Origin: Anaerolineaceae bacterium
Lineage (GTDB): Bacteria > Chloroflexota > Anaerolineae > Anaerolineales > Anaerolineaceae
DNA length: 64,000 nucleotides
NCBI GenBank assembly: GCA_019429225.1
Contig: JAHYJK010000001.1
Coordinates: forward strand, 1 to 64,000
Direction: 5' to 3'
Part shown: positions 11,460 to 21,588 of the stretch, one piece after another
How positions within the stretch are numbered: the stretch's first letter is position 1
How the letters are laid out: each line of letters opens with the position of its first letter
Made by a program: the position numbers and the translations under genes
The notes under the pieces: generated by a model
Databases searched by the model: none
The model's input: the letters and a program-made list of their open reading frames with translations, nothing else
What the model was told of the DNA's origin: nothing

Positions 11460-13175
11460 TTATTGAGTATCAACGCCTGGAAACAAACTATTACGTATCC
11501 AGATAATGATAGATTTTTGATAAAGCATATCCTGGGGAGCTCGCCTGGTTAATAACCATCGAGTAGTTTCATTGGCATTCATTGAACCCCAGGCTGGTTT
11601 CGATGTCCACAAAATATCCTGTCCTCTAAATGAATCAGCCTGTACCAGATTCTGATCAGCATTGCTTATAATGGCATCAATCTCCTGATCCAAAGGTATA
11701 ACATCCCCCTTCGAAATATTGTCAAAATTTCTTAATGCCCAATACATGGATGGTGGTTGATTCCCCAGAATGTGGATGTTTATAGATTTTTTGTCTCCAA
11801 AATTCCATTCAGAATAATTTTCCAAAGTTTGGATTAACAAGTCATGCTCTATGGGTACTGGATTGATACTGAGAATTTCATTTTGATATGGGTATCGCAA
11901 TCCAGATGCATTCACAGACGCCGATATAGTGAAAATTAAAAAATAAGAAATGGACAGTAATAAGAAACTTTTGCCAGCAATTTCCCAACTGATTGCCCAC
12001 CCAGCCAGTAAACCTGCACCGATAATTAATGCAAAACCGGCAATAATAAAAAATATTCGCAGGGTATTTTCCTGTTCTCCTTGATATGAATTTGCAAACA
12101 TGCTCATAAAAGCCAGACTGATGAAGAATAAAATAGCCAGAGCAATCAAAGCCACAATGATGATTTTCATTTTTAGCTGCCCTGGAATGTAAATAAATAG
12201 GTTCATAAAAAATGATCCTGCAATCATTAACGAGAAGACAATGATTGCATTCATAACAATGGTCTTCTCAGACATGAGAACTATTTGAACGATACTGAAT
12301 GTAATTAAACCCGTGATGAATAACCCGGCAATCTGATTTTTACGAATGATGTAAATAGTCCCGATCACCCCAAATAGAATTGCTGCAATTTCATAAAATA
12401 ACAACCCACGAACCAGATCTGATAAAGTCACGATTGAAAGTTGTGAGAAACTATTGAAGTAAGCATATATGCTATATCCGACTCCAGATAATTGACCTGG
12501 AAAAATGAAACCAAAAGTACTCAGAAGAACGTATGCGCCAATCGAATATAAACTAAATTTTTTCCATTGGAAGGATTTAATTAACTGAATGATCTGGTCA
12601 TAAATGGAATTATTTTGTTTATTTAGAAATAAATAGACATACAACAATGAAATCAAAATCGGGACTAAAAGCATTAAGAAAACTTTTCCACTCAATATGC
12701 TAATAACAAAAAATACCGCACTGGGGATAACGGATTGCTTAATAAAAAAGTAGATAAATATGGAAATTGAAAAAAGGAATAATATCGTGCTATCAACCTG
12801 CCTGGATAAAGAAATAAAAGTCGGACTCAAAGCAATCCAAAAAGACAAAATAATCATCATTTTTGGATTAACATAGTTCCTGAATAAAAAGGGAATAAGA
12901 ATAAATAAGACTCCTGCAATTGCAGGAAATAATCTCGCAATTAAATTGCTATTTCCAAATAAAAAGAATAAAACCGCCTGGATATTGGATAAAAAAATCT
13001 GATCCGAAAAGCTTGTTCCTTGCTCTCCAGATATCAGGCTTAAAGCATGCAATGATACCGAGCTTTCAACATCCGAAAGTGGCAAACCACCTAAATTAAT
13101 AAATCGAAAAGCAATTCCTATAATAAGAATCAGCCCATAGATCAAGTATTCAATCGTAAATAATTTTTTTTTCAT
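11460..13175 (-). CDS. Polytopic membrane protein, GT-C/GT39-like glycosyltransferase
   Basis: About 12 hydrophobic segments; N-terminal IAFRFINLGGLPLSDVESSVSLHA resembles PMT/ArnT-type first loop. Confidence 0.6.
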   Translation of the reverse strand: MKKKLFTIEYLIYGLILIIGIAFRFINLGGLPLSDVESSVSLHALSLISGEQGTSFSDQIFLSNIQAVLFFLFGNSNLIARLFPAIAGVLFILIPFLFRNYVNPKMMIILSFWIALSPTFISLSRQVDSTILFLFSISIFIYFFIKQSVIPSAVFFVISILSGKVFLMLLVPILISLLYVYLFLNKQNNSIYDQIIQLIKSFQWKKFSLYSIGAYVLLSTFGFIFPGQLSGVGYSIYAYFNSFSQLSIVTLSDLVRGLLFYEIAAILFGVIGTIYIIRKNQIAGLFITGLITFSIVQIVLMSEKTIVMNAIIVFSLMIAGSFFMNLFIYIPGQLKMKIIIVALIALAILFFISLAFMSMFANSYQGEQENTLRIFFIIAGFALIIGAGLLAGWAISWEIAGKSFLLLSISYFLIFTISASVNASGLRYPYQNEILSINPVPIEHDLLIQTLENYSEWNFGDKKSINIHILGNQPPSMYWALRNFDNISKGDVIPLDQEIDAIISNADQNLVQADSFRGQDILWTSKPAWGSMNANETTRWLLTRRAPQDMLYQKSIIIWIRNSLFPGVDTQ

Positions 13176-13235
13176 TTGTTTATCTTATCTACTTTTAGTA
13201 TCTATTAGGAAAATTTTGAGTATCAATTATTAATA

Positions 13236-13586
13236 TCAGTATCCCTCAGACCAAAACAACTTGTTATTTTCATCTTTCAAGATTTGGAACACGCCAACAA
13301 CAGCATCCAGGTTTAACTTTCCATAAAGATGAGGAAATAATCCAGTGTCCGGAACCTTTTCAAGCAGTAAATTTGATTTTAACTTATTAACATCAACCTT
13401 TATCACTAACAAACCTGTTTGATTCTTGTAGAACCGGTCAATGACACCTGGAATTTGATCCTTATATGAAAAATGGATAAATCCTTCACTCGTTAAAGAA
13501 TCAGGAGCATAGAATTCAGATTCTGAAATTTGATTCCAGTCAATTTGTGAAATTACATGATAGATAAATTCTTTGTTATTTGTCAT
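13236..13586 (-). CDS. DUF952 domain-containing protein
   Basis: 116 aa; IYHVISQIDWNQISESEFYAPDSLTSEGFIHFSYKDQ...LLVIKVDVNKL...FPHLYGKLNLDAVVGV matches the DUF952 pattern. Confidence 0.8.
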   Translation of the reverse strand: MTNNKEFIYHVISQIDWNQISESEFYAPDSLTSEGFIHFSYKDQIPGVIDRFYKNQTGLLVIKVDVNKLKSNLLLEKVPDTGLFPHLYGKLNLDAVVGVFQILKDENNKLFWSEGY

Positions 13587-16500
13587 TGATCACCTGATAT
13601 ATTGTAGTACTTCCTAATGAATAAACAGAATTCCAAAGCTTGCCATCTAATTGTTGGAATTTACCAAGACCATCACCAATGTATTTTGCTTTCTCCATTT
13701 GACCCACAATGATATATGAAACACCAAATTTCTTAATGAAATCTTCCGTTTCCAGAATATCTGTTGTCAGGTAGAAATTATTGACTGCGTCCACCCGATC
13801 AGTAATCCAGGTTGAAGGAACGACTGCCCTTTGTTGACGTTGATGCCAATTCCAACCTACAACACCCGGTAATCCTGTGTAAATGGAATATCGGCTTCCC
13901 CAGCGATACTCAACTGTGTTGGCTTCAACGATAACTGGCGATCCAATCACATTTTCCTGCATCCATCGGATAGCTTGATAATCCTCATCAAGACTCATAT
14001 TTACACCCTCATCATAGTAAGATGAGTGTTTCATATATTCCATGCCATCCAGTGTGAGTGGTATGTTCTCACTCATACGATCATCAATTTTTTCAGTGGC
14101 AGCAGTTATTGGATACAACGCTGCACAGGCGAACAGTGTAATCAGTATAATCTGCCAGGTAGTTTTCACTTCCGGGAACCAATGTTTGATTATTTCAGGG
14201 ATACTCCAAATGAGTGCAGCACCACTGCTGATAGCAAATAATATCCAGGCTTGTAGATAAAACTTGAATACTGTATTCATTCTGCCAATATCGCCTTTAA
14301 GCACAATCAACTCAACCATCAAAGTCAAAACCAGGGCAGTACCGGTCAGGAAAAGAACAAATCTTTTTGCATCGGATTGATCTTTTCTTAATATCAATAA
14401 TCCAGCCCATACTGCCATGGGAAAAACCAACCAGGCTGTCGTAATTCCTTTTATCAATAAAAAGATGGTGATTGAAAGTATAGTTGCCATCGCCAACCAT
14501 ATCCAGAAACGATACTTGAGCAATTTTTTCGCTTCAGATAAAGGCGTACTTGCCAGCCAATGAATGGTTTCGGTGATGAACCAACCAATTAGAATAAACA
14601 GGAATAGTCCCCAATGCGTGAAATAAGACCAGAAAGGAGAATGACTGCCTGTCCAGGGCTCTATTTTCGTATATGCCTGCCCAAACCATTCCGAAAACGG
14701 ATAATACAAAAGAAAGGCAGCTGCAACAAATACGCTCAGAATCATGATCGTTTCAACAACCCTGGCAACGAAACTGCTTAAATGATAAGCTGTGCGAAAG
14801 CCTTTCCCATATCGAAGAATTGTATAAAGAATGACTACCCCACCCAGTATCAAATAAGTTGGAAAATCCCATGTGTTTGTGGGTCTTAGTGCGCCAATCG
14901 TGACAGCGCCAACCAGAATCAATATGAATTTTACAAACCAACCTGGAAGATTCTCACTAAATTTCCATTTACCGAAAACAATGGAAAGAGACCAGGCAAT
15001 CGCCATAACAGTGACCGGCATGGCAATTACATGTGCATGTGGGTCAGCATAAATAAATGAAAAGAATGGGAATTCTGTAATCGGTTCTTGTGGTAATGCA
15101 CGGCTGGGGACCCAATACCAATCTCCTGGGTAAAAAGGAAGATTTTGTCCACTAAAAAATCCGCCTAATCCTTTGATGGTCCATAACCAGCGTTCAAAGA
15201 ATCTTGCACCTTCGATGACACCATCCGGAGAACCGATTTTTTGTAACCCATGCCAAATCATCCTTATGGTACCAAGATTTCCCAGGATTAATGTTAATAA
15301 TACTCCTGACAATCCAGCTTTTCCTTCAGTGGAATTGAAGATTTCTTTTATTGATTTTGGCGAGATATAGTCAGGATCATTTTCTTTTTTGTAAAATGAA
15401 ATCAGATTCCAGACTACACTGAATGCCCCAATTCCAACAAAACTGAACAGGGTTGGCAATACGATGTTGTAAGCAATCGAGGGCACGATACCCAGCCATT
15501 TAATGAAAATTCCAATGATCACAAATCCATAATAGTAATAATTGATATATCCGCCTGCGTACCAGGGATCATAGGGCGGAAAAGTAGTACTTTTGATTAC
15601 TGCATTCAAGTAGGAGAAATCCATCGGTTTTTCTCCACCTTTTCCAGGATGCCATAAATCAGGATTTCCTAAACGAACAAATAAGAAGGCTACGAACAAT
15701 ACCAAACTGACAATTTCAATCCAGATGAAGAGATTTTTTAATTGTTTTATATCTGTAAAGATTGCTTGCTTTGTTAAATATCCGATCAATAGACAAACAA
15801 GCACGACAAATCCGATGACTATCCAGATAAAGCTCTGAGTTACCGAAACTCCATAAGATCCACCAATCCAGACGATTAATGAAACAAAAAGCATCCCAAA
15901 CAGCTTGCTGAATGCATACCCTTTATCCACAAGACCATTGAAACCTAAACGAACAATCGGGTAAAACACCAAGCCCAAAACACTTATTGCCAGATACCAG
16001 AGTATCACTGCAAGGATAGGATATTGATTGATAATATTTGAAGTATCAAAAATCTCTGACCATGTACCTCCGGTTTGCTGTATTTCTAATTGTTTTTCAG
16101 AAAGTTCCAAATCAGCTGGATAATCAGGAAATTCACCCGGTGTGTAGTAAATTACCTTGCTTAGATCAACTTCACTGAGAATTTGTATAACTGAGACTGG
16201 ATCATAATCACTAGATTTTTTGAAAATAAGCACCTTCGGGTGATCATAAACAGTAAACGCTTCGTCAGCATGCTGGTCATTGATTTCAAAATTACCAATT
16301 TTTGGATACGACTCAAACACCTTTACCAGTTCAAAACCCAGATTCCCCTGATACATACCAGGTCTGGCAATACTGTAACACTCATATATTTGTTCCTCAG
16401 TTGGACAACCCATCAATTCTTGGTAAAACCGGGTGGTCAATGGGTAACGTTCTGGAACCCTGGTTGTGGTTCCCCACTGCCGGTTAGAAGAAATGAAAAT

Positions 16501-18483
16501 ATAATCACTTTTATACAATGTTGAGATAAATCTATCGAGTTTCTCCTGATTGTCTTCCCAGTACATCTCAAAGGTAAGATCTTTTTGATAAATACCACCA
16601 TAGGCATCATATCCATCCGTACGCAAAGGTAGACCATCATCCCAAACCGATTCATTCGCGGTGGCACTGCCCACTAATGAGATAACACCTGCACCTTTAT
16701 TTTCCAGGATGATTTGATAAGTATGGTTAGCTTCCAGAATTAACGGAGGATCAATCTTCACAGAATATTGATTGATTTTAATTGAGTCATATTGATTAAA
16801 TGGGCCAATCAACTCAGATCTCGACAGAAATTGTCCGGAATTTTCCAGATCGAAAATTGAAACGGATAGCTTCTCATCCGCTTGACCAATATTCTCTTGT
16901 TGAATAATTCTTACAAATGTGATTTCATCCAGAAGACCAGCTTCATCAACACTGAAATGAGAGGAAAATGAATTTCCCTGTGAGAGTTGAAAATCATATG
17001 GATAGGAGATGATTTTTTGATATTTTTCTCCATCCTGCTGAATCATCAGATTGATCGGACCTGGCACATTCTCATAAATCCAGCGAGAGGCTTCAATCCT
17101 GGTGACGGGTTCTACATAAATTGAGCTGAACATATACGCCCAGATAAATGTGCCAACAAGGGATACAACAGATAGGATTCCACCAGTGATTTTTAATGGA
17201 TTAGACCATCCTGATTTTTCAGGTTTATAGGTAAAAAGAAAATAGATCATCCAGGCAGCGATCAATGCAAACATCGGGTAAACAGGCATTTGATAGCGCA
17301 TCACTGAATTTCCCAATGATGACTGCCAGAGGAAATAACCCATCGTCCAGACCCACAGTAACAGATATTTTTTCCACTCACCTCGTAAAATTCGCCAACC
17401 CATTGTTAGTACACCAGACCAGGCAACAATGCTGAGTGGTAAACCTAACCCCCACAAAGAAAGGTTCTTTCCTGAAAAAAAGAAATTTCTACGTGCCCAT
17501 TGCAAAGCAGGAGGGAAATCTACTTTTCCGCTGGATTGTGCGCTCACCTCCCGTAAGTTGTCCAACCATAAAGAATTAAGCTGAATGCCAAAAAATCCTG
17601 GTCCATCAAAGGCATATGGCTGAAAAATTCGAAAAGATAATAAAGCAAAAAATCCACCGATGACCAGATCTCTTAGAATGAGCTCGCCTTTTCTCCCTGA
17701 ATCCTCTACTGGAATTTTTTCCCAAAGGATTAAGAAAGATAATGGAAGTAATAGTGCAATCGTAACTGTATTAATTTTCGATGCTGCAGCTAAACCGACC
17801 ACAATACCGAAAATAATTGAAAATAAGAATGTTTTCTGACTCGGAAGCCAATTTTTCTTTTTGCTACTACCTTCAATATCCTCACCTTCATCTTCGGTTG
17901 CTGAATTTTTTCCTCGGGTAAAATCATGTTGGGATATGATGACAGCAATATAAACAGCCAGCGTTGTGAAAAACGTGGCGAATGTGTCTACGGTAAAGAA
18001 ATGTGATTGTTGAATTTGCAATACAGCCATGCCCGCAAATGCAGCTGCTAATAACCCGACCCATTGATTAAACAACTTCTTTCCGATAAAAAATAAAAGA
18101 ATGACACTCCCTAAATCGAAGAGACTGGATAAAACCCTGCCAACCTGTGTAATTTCATTCCAACCGACGAAATCGAATATTCCTTCCGTGACATACCTGG
18201 TGAGGATAACCGGAAAATCTCCATAGACAAAGAAACCGTGTCCGCGATTGTGTGGATTTAAGGAGGATATGTGGGTGTTGAAATAGCTACCAATGGAATC
18301 TACAGAATCCAAACTCGCTCCAACCCAGATTAAGAAGCGCTCATCTGGATGCAAGTACATGTATTCACCCCAAAAAATACCTCTGATGCGAAAGAAAACA
18401 CTTCCTGCAAGAACAACTAGAAAAAGTATGGGTACCAGGATTGTTAAAATTTTATTGTTTTTCGAGTTTTCAATGTTATTCAT
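13576..18483 (-). CDS. Giant membrane protein: N-terminal GT39/PMT-like half fused to C-terminal Chlor_Arch_YYY (DUF2298) half
   Basis: 1635 aa; N-terminal YLHPDERFLIWVGASL and many TM segments; C-terminal YINYYYYGFVIIG with YADPHAHVIAMP and RMNTVFKFYLQAW, characteristic of the DUF2298/YYY family. Confidence 0.8.
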   Translation of the reverse strand: MNNIENSKNNKILTILVPILFLVVLAGSVFFRIRGIFWGEYMYLHPDERFLIWVGASLDSVDSIGSYFNTHISSLNPHNRGHGFFVYGDFPVILTRYVTEGIFDFVGWNEITQVGRVLSSLFDLGSVILLFFIGKKLFNQWVGLLAAAFAGMAVLQIQQSHFFTVDTFATFFTTLAVYIAVIISQHDFTRGKNSATEDEGEDIEGSSKKKNWLPSQKTFLFSIIFGIVVGLAAASKINTVTIALLLPLSFLILWEKIPVEDSGRKGELILRDLVIGGFFALLSFRIFQPYAFDGPGFFGIQLNSLWLDNLREVSAQSSGKVDFPPALQWARRNFFFSGKNLSLWGLGLPLSIVAWSGVLTMGWRILRGEWKKYLLLWVWTMGYFLWQSSLGNSVMRYQMPVYPMFALIAAWMIYFLFTYKPEKSGWSNPLKITGGILSVVSLVGTFIWAYMFSSIYVEPVTRIEASRWIYENVPGPINLMIQQDGEKYQKIISYPYDFQLSQGNSFSSHFSVDEAGLLDEITFVRIIQQENIGQADEKLSVSIFDLENSGQFLSRSELIGPFNQYDSIKINQYSVKIDPPLILEANHTYQIILENKGAGVISLVGSATANESVWDDGLPLRTDGYDAYGGIYQKDLTFEMYWEDNQEKLDRFISTLYKSDYIFISSNRQWGTTTRVPERYPLTTRFYQELMGCPTEEQIYECYSIARPGMYQGNLGFELVKVFESYPKIGNFEINDQHADEAFTVYDHPKVLIFKKSSDYDPVSVIQILSEVDLSKVIYYTPGEFPDYPADLELSEKQLEIQQTGGTWSEIFDTSNIINQYPILAVILWYLAISVLGLVFYPIVRLGFNGLVDKGYAFSKLFGMLFVSLIVWIGGSYGVSVTQSFIWIVIGFVVLVCLLIGYLTKQAIFTDIKQLKNLFIWIEIVSLVLFVAFLFVRLGNPDLWHPGKGGEKPMDFSYLNAVIKSTTFPPYDPWYAGGYINYYYYGFVIIGIFIKWLGIVPSIAYNIVLPTLFSFVGIGAFSVVWNLISFYKKENDPDYISPKSIKEIFNSTEGKAGLSGVLLTLILGNLGTIRMIWHGLQKIGSPDGVIEGARFFERWLWTIKGLGGFFSGQNLPFYPGDWYWVPSRALPQEPITEFPFFSFIYADPHAHVIAMPVTVMAIAWSLSIVFGKWKFSENLPGWFVKFILILVGAVTIGALRPTNTWDFPTYLILGGVVILYTILRYGKGFRTAYHLSSFVARVVETIMILSVFVAAAFLLYYPFSEWFGQAYTKIEPWTGSHSPFWSYFTHWGLFLFILIGWFITETIHWLASTPLSEAKKLLKYRFWIWLAMATILSITIFLLIKGITTAWLVFPMAVWAGLLILRKDQSDAKRFVLFLTGTALVLTLMVELIVLKGDIGRMNTVFKFYLQAWILFAISSGAALIWSIPEIIKHWFPEVKTTWQIILITLFACAALYPITAATEKIDDRMSENIPLTLDGMEYMKHSSYYDEGVNMSLDEDYQAIRWMQENVIGSPVIVEANTVEYRWGSRYSIYTGLPGVVGWNWHQRQQRAVVPSTWITDRVDAVNNFYLTTDILETEDFIKKFGVSYIIVGQMEKAKYIGDGLGKFQQLDGKLWNSVYSLGSTTIYQVINDK

Positions 18484-18491
18484 TTAAATTC

Positions 18492-20669
18492 CTATGGAGC
18501 CATGATGTTCTCTTCTTGAATTATTACTGGAGGAATATGATAAATATAAAAATCCTTTCCTTCAAATCCTGAATCATAGTTGTAAAGAATTCCATTTGGA
18601 AACATTGTCTCTAATAATGAAAGTGCATCCTGATTATCCGATTTTAAAATAACCAGTTTTTCACCGTCATCAATATTCAGTTGATTGAATTGTTCTGGCC
18701 ATAAAGCATAATCTTTTGTTGGATAGCCAGCATTAATGCCAACCAACCTCGTGTCCACCCAATGCGGAGAAGGAACGACATATGCTCGATCAGCATTTCC
18801 AGTCGATCCAGCAAAATTTCTAATAATTGATCCAATCTGACTTGTATTCCACGCCCCAGCCATAAATTGTTTGTCAAATTGATTAAATACCAGATCATGA
18901 TTAATCAATGTAGAAATCAAAAACAAAACGATTCCAGCGAAAGAAACACCAAACTTGTATCTATTTCGCCTGGCTACACGCCAAATGCTATAAAAAACAC
19001 GCTCAAAACCTATGGCTACAAGAATAAAAACTGGAATTATTGCCCCTGCCGTTCTGTTTAAACTCGGATTTTCATCTGGAAATGCCAGCGACAAAATCGA
19101 TGGCATCATTAACAAGGGCACTGCGAGTATAAGAAATAAATCTTCCCAATTGCGATACTTCAAGTATTGAATGAGAACAATAATACTTCCCAATAAATAC
19201 AAACCTGCACTGACCATATCCAACGCAGGCCGGTTGGGAATGGAATGCACCCAGGTTCCCCCATTTGAGTAAAAGAACATAGTCTCGGCTTTCCATAAAT
19301 TTTTCAGGAAAATTTCGCCTGCAGGTTCAGTGATTGCTCTTTCACTCGATGTTAACCGGGTCATCATTCGGTAACTCACCGCGTCTGGATTCACCATGGT
19401 GTATTTGAAAAGCGGTAAGAATATTATAAAACTGGCAATTACCAGAATGATGAATGCATTGACGGTTTGATTGCGTATCCCTTTGGACTGTTTGTGGATT
19501 AAGAATAAAATGACAGCAATTACCACAACAACAGGAAGAAATCTGGTTGAACTGTATCCATGTAATCCCAATCCTATGGCAATCCCTGAATAAATAAAAT
19601 CATTTCTTCGCTTCTGTCGTAATCCCCTGATCAAATAGAATAAAGCAGGTGCAGCAAACATTGGATAAAACGGAAATCGTAATCCTACTCTGGAAATAAC
19701 GTTCGGCCAATATGCGATGCCTGTAAATAAAAAGGCTAAAATACCAACCCATTTATTTCGTAATTCTTTGCCTAATAAATAGATATATGGCAAGGTTAAA
19801 AATCCGGCCAAAGCGGTTCCAATTTTCAAACTCATAAAAGAGATACCCGTGTTACAAACGATTGCCAGGAAAGCAGTCCAATAAAATTGGAAAAATTCTC
19901 GCCCGGTATTGCGAATGAAAAATACAGGAAATTTTCCATTCAGAACATCATACACATCTAACAGTTTTTCCGCATGGTCACTGAACATTTCACCCAGAAC
20001 TTCATTCAACCTGTAAAAACGAAAATAAAACACCAGAATTGTTGCAACGCTGATGAATATTAACCAGGGTGTGATTTTAATGAAGGTTTGCTTATTATTG
20101 ATAGCTCGTTTGAAATTTTCAAGTGGGATTTTGATTTGATCAGCTTCAAACACAGCAAGCAGAAATAAAATGAGAGATCCTATCCATAAACCTAAGTTCA
20201 AACCATTAAATAGAATTTCATTTGCGGTATTCTTTCGAAATGCAAAAAAAGCCAAAACAAGCAGCAGTCCACTGGCAGCTAACAAGTAAAGTTTTTTGGT
20301 TGATAATTCAAAATCTAATTGTTTTGCATTCGTCACATTTTGATAATCAAAGATCGAATCTTTCGAAATGGCAGACCAAATGATCAAACCAAAACTTGCT
20401 ATGAAGAACATGATAGCCACAGATACATTTCGTTCTGGTGGTTCCATAAAGAACTGCCCAATGATTGCCAAAAATAGTGCAAGAACTAATCTATATTGCC
20501 CCCAATTTGTCAATAAGCTGACAGGCATTTCCTTAATTTCACCATCTTCAACCTTGTCGATGGATATATCTTCTTCTACTATTAAATTAATGAGATACTC
20601 CTCAGAAATTGAATATTTCCAAGGCATAATTTTTGCTTTGATAAAATCTAATAAACTGGGTTCATTCAT
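18492..20669 (-). CDS. GT39-family (PMT-like) membrane glycosyltransferase
   Basis: 725 aa polytopic; FYFRFYRLNEVLGEMFSDHAEKLLDVYDVLNGKFPVFF ... KIGTALAGFLTLPYIYLLGKEL. Confidence 0.7.
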   Translation of the reverse strand: MNEPSLLDFIKAKIMPWKYSISEEYLINLIVEEDISIDKVEDGEIKEMPVSLLTNWGQYRLVLALFLAIIGQFFMEPPERNVSVAIMFFIASFGLIIWSAISKDSIFDYQNVTNAKQLDFELSTKKLYLLAASGLLLVLAFFAFRKNTANEILFNGLNLGLWIGSLILFLLAVFEADQIKIPLENFKRAINNKQTFIKITPWLIFISVATILVFYFRFYRLNEVLGEMFSDHAEKLLDVYDVLNGKFPVFFIRNTGREFFQFYWTAFLAIVCNTGISFMSLKIGTALAGFLTLPYIYLLGKELRNKWVGILAFLFTGIAYWPNVISRVGLRFPFYPMFAAPALFYLIRGLRQKRRNDFIYSGIAIGLGLHGYSSTRFLPVVVVIAVILFLIHKQSKGIRNQTVNAFIILVIASFIIFLPLFKYTMVNPDAVSYRMMTRLTSSERAITEPAGEIFLKNLWKAETMFFYSNGGTWVHSIPNRPALDMVSAGLYLLGSIIVLIQYLKYRNWEDLFLILAVPLLMMPSILSLAFPDENPSLNRTAGAIIPVFILVAIGFERVFYSIWRVARRNRYKFGVSFAGIVLFLISTLINHDLVFNQFDKQFMAGAWNTSQIGSIIRNFAGSTGNADRAYVVPSPHWVDTRLVGINAGYPTKDYALWPEQFNQLNIDDGEKLVILKSDNQDALSLLETMFPNGILYNYDSGFEGKDFYIYHIPPVIIQEENIMAP

Positions 20670-20769
20670 AAAGCATCATGGGTCAAAAATTTCTACAATT
20701 ATATCCCATCCAACTTTCAATAATTTTATGTATTTATTGTACTAATTATTATTTAGATACAGAAAGATG

Positions 20770-21588
20770 CTATTTTTTATATGTTATGTAAAAAGAATAA
20801 GATCCCTTTTCTTGATTTGGTTCTTCATTGTAAATTCTTCTGGTAAGTGCTTCAGTAAAAAATAAATTCCACTTTTTAGGGATGAGGATCCATCTTCTGA
20901 ATAGAAAATGGCTTATTAATGAAGGTAATCCAAAATAATGACCCCATTCTAAAACGTGCAAAGCTTTTGGAGAAAAATAATGCCACCACTTTTCGATTGA
21001 AAATCCTGCTTCAGATAAACGGTTTTCCCATACATCCGGGGAATCACAATGATGATGTCTCGAGATCCAATTAAAGAATTTTCTGTATAGGTTTCCTAAT
21101 CCAGTTAAATGAATTCTATCGAACCAAGTAGAAATAGATAGATTTTCAAGAAATAAATGGTTGGGTACACAAAAAATAAATATCCCGTTTGGTTTTGTTA
21201 CCCGGGCAACTTCCTTGATAACTGCATCAAGATCTTCTATATGTTCCAAAACAGAATTACTGACAATACTACCAAAATACTCATCCGGAAAAGGTAACTG
21301 GTTTCCCAATCCATTGATAACCTGTTTATAACATCCTTGTTTTGCAGCTAATTTGACAGGACCTGACCAGGGATCAATGCCTATATCAACAGGATGGTCA
21401 AAAGTAATCGATGCAAAATGCCCATCCCCACATCCTAAATCTAAAATCGGTTCTTCTAAGATGATATCCTGATATGCACGTGCTTCCACAGCACGTAATA
21501 AACCTCTGAAATATGGCATTTCCTTTATCTGCAACCATAAGTAATCTTTTTTCTCAGTTTCACCGGGATTTTTTGTTAATCCATTCAT
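20770..21588 (-). CDS. Class I SAM-dependent methyltransferase
   Basis: PILDLGCGDGHFASITF motif I, VSNSVLEHIEDLDAVIKEVARVTKPNGIFIF. Confidence 0.88.
   Translation of the reverse strand: MNGLTKNPGETEKKDYLWLQIKEMPYFRGLLRAVEARAYQDIILEEPILDLGCGDGHFASITFDHPVDIGIDPWSGPVKLAAKQGCYKQVINGLGNQLPFPDEYFGSIVSNSVLEHIEDLDAVIKEVARVTKPNGIFIFCVPNHLFLENLSISTWFDRIHLTGLGNLYRKFFNWISRHHHCDSPDVWENRLSEAGFSIEKWWHYFSPKALHVLEWGHYFGLPSLISHFLFRRWILIPKKWNLFFTEALTRRIYNEEPNQEKGSYSFYITYKK

Noticed and set aside
20368-20745. 125-aa plus-strand ORF
   Set aside because: Largely antisense to the GT39-like gene; basic, low-information translation with no domain.
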